A DNA stretch of 35,562 nt. Origin: an uncultured Porphyromonadaceae bacterium. Its GTDB lineage: Bacteria; Bacteroidota; Bacteroidia; Bacteroidales; Muribaculaceae. A program made the position numbers and the translations under genes. The notes under the pieces were generated by a model. That model searched no databases. It saw nothing but the letters and a program-made list of their open reading frames with translations, and was not told the DNA's origin. Position 1 is the stretch's first letter. Each line of letters opens with the position of its first letter. The stretch is taken from assembly GCA_947176935.1 (NCBI GenBank), contig CAMWSP010000003.1:1-35562 (forward strand), read 5' to 3'. Positions 26,314-32,827 of this stretch are shown one piece after another.

Positions 26314-26382
26314 AATTGGCGCAAATTTACGCAAAAAATATTATTTACTCAATTTTTTTCACTAAATTTGCGCCAATTATGG
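26310..26382. repeat. Perfect 20-bp inverted repeat spanning both divergent start codons
   Basis: Left arm CCATAATTGGCGCAAATTTA (26310-26329) and right arm TAAATTTGCGCCAATTATGG (26363-26382) are exact reverse complements, 33 bp apart; each contains TAAATTTG and an ATG. Confidence 0.97.
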
Positions 26383-27293
26383 AAGAGAACAAAAAACCGA
26401 ATTTCGCGCCGCTGATTGCCGGCGCCGTGGTGGCCGTAGTAGTGATCGGCACCTTAGTGTGGCTTTTCATCAGCCAGAAGCAGCAGGCCGAAGAGGCGAT
26501 GCTCAAAGTTCAGGAACTCGAGCTGGCCAACGAGCAGTTGCAGCTGTCGAACGAATACGACGAGCTGTCGGCCTCGTTCGTGCAACACGAAGGGCAGATG
26601 GTGCTGTTTAATAACGACAGCATCCGCGCCGAGTATGAGGCCGCCAAAAACAAGGTTGAGGAACTGCGACAGGAACTCAAGCAGCGCGACAAGCTCTCGC
26701 AGCAGCGCATAGCCGAACTGCAGAAGGAAATCGCCACGCTCAAGGAAATCATGCGCCACTACGTTGAGCAAATCAACGAGCTCAACCAGCAGAACCAGGA
26801 GCTGCGCGAAAAGAACGAAACCCTGGAGCAGAGCAACCGCCAGCTGAGCAACCGGGTGGCCGAAACGACGTCGAAAAACCAGGTGCTGACCCAGCGCATG
26901 GAGCTGGCCGAGAAGCTCAACGTGAGCAGCGTGAGCCTGCAGGCGCTGAACTCCAAGGGCAAGACCGAAAAGAAGGTTAACAAAGCCAAGCAGCTGGCCG
27001 TTACGTTCACCATTCCGCAGAACAATTCGACTCCCGTTGGGCGCAAAACCATTTATCTGCGCATAACCACTCCCGAAGGCAACCTGCTGAAAGATAACGG
27101 CATCACCTTCTCCTTCGAGGGCACGACCCTGGAGGCTACCGCCAAGAAAGACGTTGAGTATGAAGGCAACGAGATTCCGGGAGTTACAATCTACTGGAAC
27201 AACAACGCCATGCTGACCCCGGGCAGCTACCGCGTGGAACTGTTTGCCGACAACTACCGCCTGGCCTCGCGCAATTTTGAACTCAGCAAATGA
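26379..27293 (+). CDS. Membrane-anchored coiled-coil protein with C-terminal beta-rich domain
   Basis: MEENKKPNFAPLIAGAVVAVVVIGTLVWLFISQKQQAEEAMLKVQELELANEQLQ: single TM then long heptad-rich coiled coil, then GRKTIYLRITTPEGNLL...PGSYRVELFADNYRLASRNFEL. Start at 26379 rather than 26316. Confidence 0.85.
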   Translation: MEENKKPNFAPLIAGAVVAVVVIGTLVWLFISQKQQAEEAMLKVQELELANEQLQLSNEYDELSASFVQHEGQMVLFNNDSIRAEYEAAKNKVEELRQELKQRDKLSQQRIAELQKEIATLKEIMRHYVEQINELNQQNQELREKNETLEQSNRQLSNRVAETTSKNQVLTQRMELAEKLNVSSVSLQALNSKGKTEKKVNKAKQLAVTFTIPQNNSTPVGRKTIYLRITTPEGNLLKDNGITFSFEGTTLEATAKKDVEYEGNEIPGVTIYWNNNAMLTPGSYRVELFADNYRLASRNFELSK

Positions 27294-28003
27294 TTAACGC
27301 ATTCTGGACCGAGCTGACGGCCACCGAGGTGACCACTGCCCAGGCATTGTTTAAGCTCTGCCTGGCAATGATTCTCGGCGCCAGCGTGGGCTACGAACGC
27401 AAGCGCAAGGGGCAGCCGGCCGGTTTGCGCACTTTTTCGCTGATAGCCATGGGCGCGTGCCTGGCCATGCTGGTGAGCATCTATGTTTGCCAGGAATATG
27501 TGGGGCTGAAAAACGGCGACCCCGGGCGCATAGCGGCCCAGGTGATTTCCGGCATCGGTTTTCTGGGCGCCGGCGCCATAATCCAGGCCAAGGGCTCGGT
27601 GCGCGGCCTGACCACCGCCGCCGGCATCTGGATGTCGTCGATTATCGGTCTGGCCGTCGGGGTGGGGCTATATCTGCTGTCGGTTTGCGCAACGCTGCTG
27701 ATTCTGTTTATCCTGGTGCAGCTCGAAAACGTTGAGCGTTGGCTGGAAGTTGGCTCCGAAAGCCGCATTATCCGCCTTAAAGTGAGCGGTATATGCACCG
27801 AGCTGGAGCCATTTCGCGAGATTCTCAGGCGCCACCACGGTCATCTGGTCAACACCTATGTGGACTATGACTACGCGGCGCAGACCACCCGCCTGAATCT
27901 GGTGGTTCTGCTGCGCGAAAACACCGACTATCCCGGCCTGTTTACCGAACTGTCGGAGCCCTATCCGACCGAGAGCATTTCCATTGCCAACCAGTTGGCA
28001 TAA
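27290..28003 (+). CDS. MgtC/SapB family membrane protein
   Basis: CLAMILGASVGYERKRKGQPAGLRTFSLIAMGACLAML, VISGIGFLGAGAIIQAKGSVRGLTTAAGIWMSSIIGLAVG. 4-nt overlap (ATGA) with the upstream gene. Confidence 0.94.
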   Translation: MINAFWTELTATEVTTAQALFKLCLAMILGASVGYERKRKGQPAGLRTFSLIAMGACLAMLVSIYVCQEYVGLKNGDPGRIAAQVISGIGFLGAGAIIQAKGSVRGLTTAAGIWMSSIIGLAVGVGLYLLSVCATLLILFILVQLENVERWLEVGSESRIIRLKVSGICTELEPFREILRRHHGHLVNTYVDYDYAAQTTRLNLVVLLRENTDYPGLFTELSEPYPTESISIANQLA

Positions 28004-28036
28004 TTCATTAACACATACACACATAAAAGTAAGCCA

Positions 28037-30250
28037 ATGATTGAATCGCTGATTTCAGATCTTGCGTATATAATGCTGCTTGCAGCGATAGTTACGCTGC
28101 TGTTCAAGTGGATAAAGCAGCCGGTGGTGCTGGGCTATATAGTGGCCGGCTTCCTGGCCAGCCCGAACTTCGAGCCGCTGCCGTCGCTGACAACCGCCGA
28201 AAACATTGACTTTTGGGCGGAGCTCGGCATAGTGATTCTGCTGTTCACCCTGGGCCTGGAATTCAGCTTCAAGAAACTGATGGGATGCGGCGGCTCGGCT
28301 ATCATAACCGCCATGGTGGTGATTTTCGGTATGCTCTGCACCGGTTTCAGCATCGGCCATCTGCTCGGGTTCAGCCATATCAACAGCATTTTCCTTGGCG
28401 GCATGATTTCCATGCAGTCAACAACCATTATTATCAAGGCATTGGGCGACCTGGGGCTGCGCCATAAAAAATTCTCATCGCAGGTGCTCGGAGTGCTGAT
28501 TGTCGAGGACCTGTTTGCGGTGTTGCTCATGGTTGTGCTGTCGTCGATAGCCGTGAATAACTCGGTCCAGGGCGGCGAGCTGCTGCTGAGCATGGCCAAA
28601 CTGGTGTTTTTCCTTGTTATCTGGTTCCTGGTGGGCACTTATGTGCTCCCGACCTTCCTCAACAAGGTGCGCCGGTTTCTCAACGACGAAACCCTGCTGG
28701 TTCTCAGCATGGGCCTCTGCCTGGGCATGGCGGTGTTCTCGGTTTATTGCGGCTTCTCGCTGGCTCTGGGCGCCTTCGTTATGGGTTCGATTCTTGCCGG
28801 AACGAGCTATGCCGAACGCATCGAGCATGTTCTCGGCCCGGTCAAGAACCTGTTTGGCGCGGTGTTCTTTATCAGCGTGGGCATGATGGTGAATCCGGGC
28901 GTCATAGCCGAATACTGGCGTCCGATTCTGCTGCTGTCGGCAGTGGTTGTTTGCGGCGGTCTGATTTTCGGCACCGGCGGCATGCTGCTGACCGGCCAGA
29001 CCCTGAAAGTTGCCTTGCAGAGCGGTTTCACCCTCACTCAAATCGGCGAATTCTCGTTTATCATCGCAACCCTCGGCACGAGCCTGGGTGTGCTCGATTC
29101 GTCGATGTATCCGATTATCGTGGCCGTTTCGGTAATCACTACTTTCACCACTCCCTACTTTATCCGTCTGGCCGACCCGACCTATAGCTTCGTGGCCGCC
29201 CATCTGCCCGAGCGGTGGAAATTTCTCATCGACCGCTATTCGACCAACAATGTCGAGGCCGGCAGCGAGTCGCGCCGCGTGTGGCAGGCGGTTCTCAAAC
29301 GCTACGCCTGGCGCATGTTGCTCTACAGCATCGTGCTCATAGCCATAGTGCTGGTTTCGTCGCTCTATGCGCGGCCGTTTATTTGCGGACTTATTCCGGG
29401 CTTCTGGGGCAGGCTGCTCAGCTGCGTCGTTACGCTCGGCGTTATGTCGCCCTTCCTGCTCGGCCTGACCTATCACTCCTCGCGCCGCTCGGAGCGCCAG
29501 CTGCTCATTGCCAACAACTCGCGGGCCCATGCGCCGCTGGTGGCCATGACTCTGGTTCGCCTGCTCATCTGCATTGCCTTTGTGGTCTACATTATCGGCA
29601 GCTACTTCGGCGTGTCGGCCGGCGTTATTTTCGGTGTGTCGCTGTTTGCGCTGTCGTTCGTGTTCGTGTCGCGCCGTGTTCGCCACCGCCTTGCGCGCAT
29701 CGAATCGCGCTTCCTCGATAATCTCAACGAGCGCGAACTGCGCCGCTCCGGCCAGAAGAATAACCTTGTGAGCAACATGCACCTGGCCTACGGAACAGTG
29801 GGCTATGACTTCCCCTTTGTGGGCGACCGCCTGAGTATAAGCAACGTTGGCCGCAAGTTCAACATCAACATCGCGTCAATTCAGCGCGGCGGCGAGGTGA
29901 TTCCGGTGCCCGGCGGCGACGAGCGCCTGTTTCCGGGCGATGTTGTGGGCGTTATCGGCACTGAAGAAAACATTTCCGCGTTCATGAACAGTCTGGAGCA
30001 GGGAAGCGAAGCCTCCTCGGCCGGCGGTCGTGGCGAAGAGGTGCGCTTTTCGTCGATTACTCTTTCGCCATCGTCGCCGCTGCCCGGCAAGACGCTCCGC
30101 GAGGCCGATTTGCGCAACCGCTACCACGCGCTGGTCGTTGCGCTTGAACGCGACGATTCGTTCGTTAAACTGAAGCCCGACGAGGCTTTCCGCGAGGGCG
30201 ACACGGTGTGGATCGTGGCTCAGCCGTCGGCCGCGCGCGCCCTTGCCTGA
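28037..30250 (+). CDS. Kef-type (CPA2) cation:proton antiporter with C-terminal RCK_C-like domains
   Basis: PVVLGYIVAGFLASPN, LGIVILLFTLGLEFS, GGMISMQSTTIIIKALGDLGL, LIVEDLFAVLLMVVLSS, GAFVMGSILAGTSYAERIEHVLGPVKNLFGAVFFISVGMMVNP; two C-terminal RCK_C-like stretches. Confidence 0.92.
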   Translation: MIESLISDLAYIMLLAAIVTLLFKWIKQPVVLGYIVAGFLASPNFEPLPSLTTAENIDFWAELGIVILLFTLGLEFSFKKLMGCGGSAIITAMVVIFGMLCTGFSIGHLLGFSHINSIFLGGMISMQSTTIIIKALGDLGLRHKKFSSQVLGVLIVEDLFAVLLMVVLSSIAVNNSVQGGELLLSMAKLVFFLVIWFLVGTYVLPTFLNKVRRFLNDETLLVLSMGLCLGMAVFSVYCGFSLALGAFVMGSILAGTSYAERIEHVLGPVKNLFGAVFFISVGMMVNPGVIAEYWRPILLLSAVVVCGGLIFGTGGMLLTGQTLKVALQSGFTLTQIGEFSFIIATLGTSLGVLDSSMYPIIVAVSVITTFTTPYFIRLADPTYSFVAAHLPERWKFLIDRYSTNNVEAGSESRRVWQAVLKRYAWRMLLYSIVLIAIVLVSSLYARPFICGLIPGFWGRLLSCVVTLGVMSPFLLGLTYHSSRRSERQLLIANNSRAHAPLVAMTLVRLLICIAFVVYIIGSYFGVSAGVIFGVSLFALSFVFVSRRVRHRLARIESRFLDNLNERELRRSGQKNNLVSNMHLAYGTVGYDFPFVGDRLSISNVGRKFNINIASIQRGGEVIPVPGGDERLFPGDVVGVIGTEENISAFMNSLEQGSEASSAGGRGEEVRFSSITLSPSSPLPGKTLREADLRNRYHALVVALERDDSFVKLKPDEAFREGDTVWIVAQPSAARALA

Positions 30251-30267
30251 CCTACCCCCCTCTCTGT

Positions 30268-32220
30268 ATGAAAAATTTGAAGCGATATATCCTTGCTGTC
30301 CTCCTCCTTTCCGGGGCGGCAACCCTTGGCGCGCAAACCGATGACCCGAAGCTGACCGGCACACCCATAGGCACCTCGCGCGGCTATCAGTATGAAAACG
30401 GCGGCCGGGTGGTCAACAACATACAGCACTATGCCTTCGACGGCGACCTCAACACTTATTTCGCCACCGATGCGCGCTCCTACACCTGGGTGGGGCTCGA
30501 CCTGGGGCGCCCTCATGTGATTACCCGCGTGGGCTGGTCGCCGCGCAACGACGGCGTTGGCCCCCGACGGGTGCGCACCGGCGTTATCCAGGGCGCAAAT
30601 TCCGAGGATTTTCTTGACGCGCTGCCAATATACGTTATCGGTGAAGACGGAGTCATAGGGCGCATGAGCTATGCCGACGTTGACTGCTCGCGCGGCTTCC
30701 GCTATGTGCGCTTCGTCAGCACCGGCGACGCGCGCTGCAACATTGCCGAGCTTGAGTTCTACGGCCACGAGGGCGAGGGCGACGATTCCGGCCTGTATCG
30801 TCCGACCAACCTGCCAACGGTGGTGGTAAACACCGTTGACGCCCGGGAACCCTATGATAAAACACACGACATTGCGGCCAATATTTTGATTCTCAACGAC
30901 GATGGCATCAACGTTGCCGCTCCCGGAACCATTCGCGAGCGCGGCAACGGCTCGCGCCAGTTCCCGAAAAAGCCATGGCGCCTGAAGTTCGACCAGAAGC
31001 AAACGGTTCTCGACGCGCCCGCAAAGGCCAAAAAGTGGACCCTGATAAATAACTACGGCGATAAAACGCTGATGCGCAATATGCTTGCCTTTGAAATGGC
31101 CCGCTGCCTCGACATGCGCTATGTTTCTTATTGTCAGCCGGTCGACGTTATTCTCAACGGCGAATATAAAGGTTGCTATCAGCTTTGCGACCAGCAGGAG
31201 GTCAAGGCCGGACGCCTCGACATAACCGAAATGGATTCCACCGACATTTCCGGCGTGGAGCTGACCGGCGGCTATTTCCTGGAAATCGATGCCTATGCCA
31301 ACGAGGAGCCGGCCGGGTCGTGGTTCACCTCGCAGAACCGCATACCGGTGACCATCAAGTCGCCCGACAATGGCGGCACTCCCGAGCAGTTCAACTATAT
31401 CCGCTCCTATTTCAACAAGCTCGAAAGCCTGGTCTATTCATCGGATTTCACCAATCCGCTCACCGGCTACCGCTCCATTCTCGACGTTGAGTCGTTTCTG
31501 CAGCATTTCATAGTCGGCGAGCTCACCGGCAACACCGACACCTATTGGAGCACCTTTATGTATAAGGAGCGCAACGACCCGACTATCTACACCGGGCCGG
31601 TGTGGGACTTCGACCTCGGCTTCGACAACGACTACCGCACCTATCCCGTCAACCAGTATTCCACCTATCTGTTCAATCAGAGTTCCGCCTCGGCTGCCGA
31701 CAATATGAAGAACTTTGTGCGTCGCATAATCTACGGCGACCCGCAGATAGCCTCCGACATCAGCCGCCTGTGGTCGCTGGCGCGCAACGACCGCAACCTC
31801 ACGGCCGACGCCCTCACCGGCTATGCCGACTCGCTGGCCCTGGTGCTCGACCAATCGCAGCAGCTCAACTTCAAGCGCTGGCCCATACTCAGCCAGCAGG
31901 TCCACATGAATCCGCGTGCACTGGGCTCTTATGCCGCCGAGGTCAATGCGGTTAAGAACTTTATCCGCCAGCGGTTCAGCAAGCTCGACGTTCTGATGCA
32001 CTATGATCCCAATCTTTCCGCGCTCTGCGAGGTTGAGGAGAGCATGCCGGCAGTCAGCGTTTCCGACGGCATGATAACGGTTGGCGGCGGAGTCAGGTTT
32101 ACGGTGGCCGGCATTGACGGCACCATCCGCTTCAGCGGCTGCGGCACCACGCCGCGCCTGCCCCGCGGCCTCTACATCCTCACCGCCGGCTCCCTCACCC
32201 GCAAAATCAACTCGAGATGA
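30268..32220 (+). CDS. Secreted CotH-like kinase-fold protein with N-terminal discoidin-like region
   Basis: Signal peptide MKNLKRYILAVLLLSGAATLGAQ; YFATDARSYTWVGLDLGRPHVITRVGWSPRN (discoidin-like); RERGNGSRQFPKKPWRLKF, NYGDKTLMRNMLAFEMAR, VILNGEYKGCYQLCDQQEV, GPVWDFDLGFDND (CotH motifs). Confidence 0.88.
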   Translation: MKNLKRYILAVLLLSGAATLGAQTDDPKLTGTPIGTSRGYQYENGGRVVNNIQHYAFDGDLNTYFATDARSYTWVGLDLGRPHVITRVGWSPRNDGVGPRRVRTGVIQGANSEDFLDALPIYVIGEDGVIGRMSYADVDCSRGFRYVRFVSTGDARCNIAELEFYGHEGEGDDSGLYRPTNLPTVVVNTVDAREPYDKTHDIAANILILNDDGINVAAPGTIRERGNGSRQFPKKPWRLKFDQKQTVLDAPAKAKKWTLINNYGDKTLMRNMLAFEMARCLDMRYVSYCQPVDVILNGEYKGCYQLCDQQEVKAGRLDITEMDSTDISGVELTGGYFLEIDAYANEEPAGSWFTSQNRIPVTIKSPDNGGTPEQFNYIRSYFNKLESLVYSSDFTNPLTGYRSILDVESFLQHFIVGELTGNTDTYWSTFMYKERNDPTIYTGPVWDFDLGFDNDYRTYPVNQYSTYLFNQSSASAADNMKNFVRRIIYGDPQIASDISRLWSLARNDRNLTADALTGYADSLALVLDQSQQLNFKRWPILSQQVHMNPRALGSYAAEVNAVKNFIRQRFSKLDVLMHYDPNLSALCEVEESMPAVSVSDGMITVGGGVRFTVAGIDGTIRFSGCGTTPRLPRGLYILTAGSLTRKINSR

Positions 32221-32777
32221 CTACTCCGAATTTTGCACAGCCTAAGACGAGCTATCGTAGCCTCTATGCTTTTCAGAAGGCAGAGGCTATCTATGACCTC
32301 ACTTACTTTTTCCTTTCCGGTCATGTTGCAAAAAGTGACCGAACTTACGACCAGATGCTTCAGGCGGCACGTTCAGGCAAGCAGAACATTGTTGAGGGAC
32401 GTGCGGATGCCGCTGCTTCGGTCGAAATGGAAATCAAACTTTATGGAGTGGCTCGCGGCAGCCTTCACGAGTTGCTCAATGATTATCTTGATTATATGCG
32501 GACTCGCAATATCCCTATATGGAAGCCTGGAGAAAATCCGCGCTTTAACAAATTACGCGAGGTTTGCAATACCCACAATGATGCTGCCTATTATTCCAGG
32601 TTGGCCCCGCGGCTCAATGATGAAGAGCTCTGCAACCTATTGGTTACCCTTATTCACCAAACTATTTCGATGATCGGGAAACTGATAGAGTTAGTCAAGG
32701 GCGACTTCTTGCGCAAAGGCGGCATCAAAGAGCAGATGCTCAAAGCCCGACTCGCTTACCGCAATGGCGAAAAATAG
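32217..32777 (+). CDS. Four-helix-bundle protein (S23/IVP-like) with suffix domain
   Basis: YRSLYAFQKAEAIYDLTYFFLSGHVAKSDRTYDQMLQAARSGKQNIVEGRADAAASVEMEIKLYGVARGSLHELLNDYLDYM matches the four-helix-bundle pattern (QMxxAARSxxxNIxEG). 4-nt overlap with the CotH-like gene. Confidence 0.85.
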   Translation: MTTPNFAQPKTSYRSLYAFQKAEAIYDLTYFFLSGHVAKSDRTYDQMLQAARSGKQNIVEGRADAAASVEMEIKLYGVARGSLHELLNDYLDYMRTRNIPIWKPGENPRFNKLREVCNTHNDAAYYSRLAPRLNDEELCNLLVTLIHQTISMIGKLIELVKGDFLRKGGIKEQMLKARLAYRNGEK

Positions 32778-32821
32778 CTAAAATAGCTAAAGTAGCTATG
32801 ATAGCTAATTTAGCTATTTTT
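32770..32821. repeat. Five TAGCTA units at exact 9-bp period forming a long palindrome; probable bidirectional terminator
   Basis: TAGCTA at 32775, 32784, 32793, 32802, 32811. Outer arms AAAAATAGCTAAA (32770-32782) and TTTAGCTATTTTT (32809-32821) are exact reverse complements. Confidence 0.9.
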
Positions 32822-32827
32822 TAGGGA

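Noticed and set aside
28475-29782. 435-aa minus-strand ORF opposite the Kef-type antiporter
   Set aside because: H/Q/E/R/A-rich antisense translation typical of a shadow ORF over a hydrophobic membrane-protein gene.
32770-32821. TAGCTA array as a CRISPR array
   Set aside because: 9-bp period with 6-bp palindromic units and 3-bp spacers; far too short for repeats and spacers, and no cas genes.
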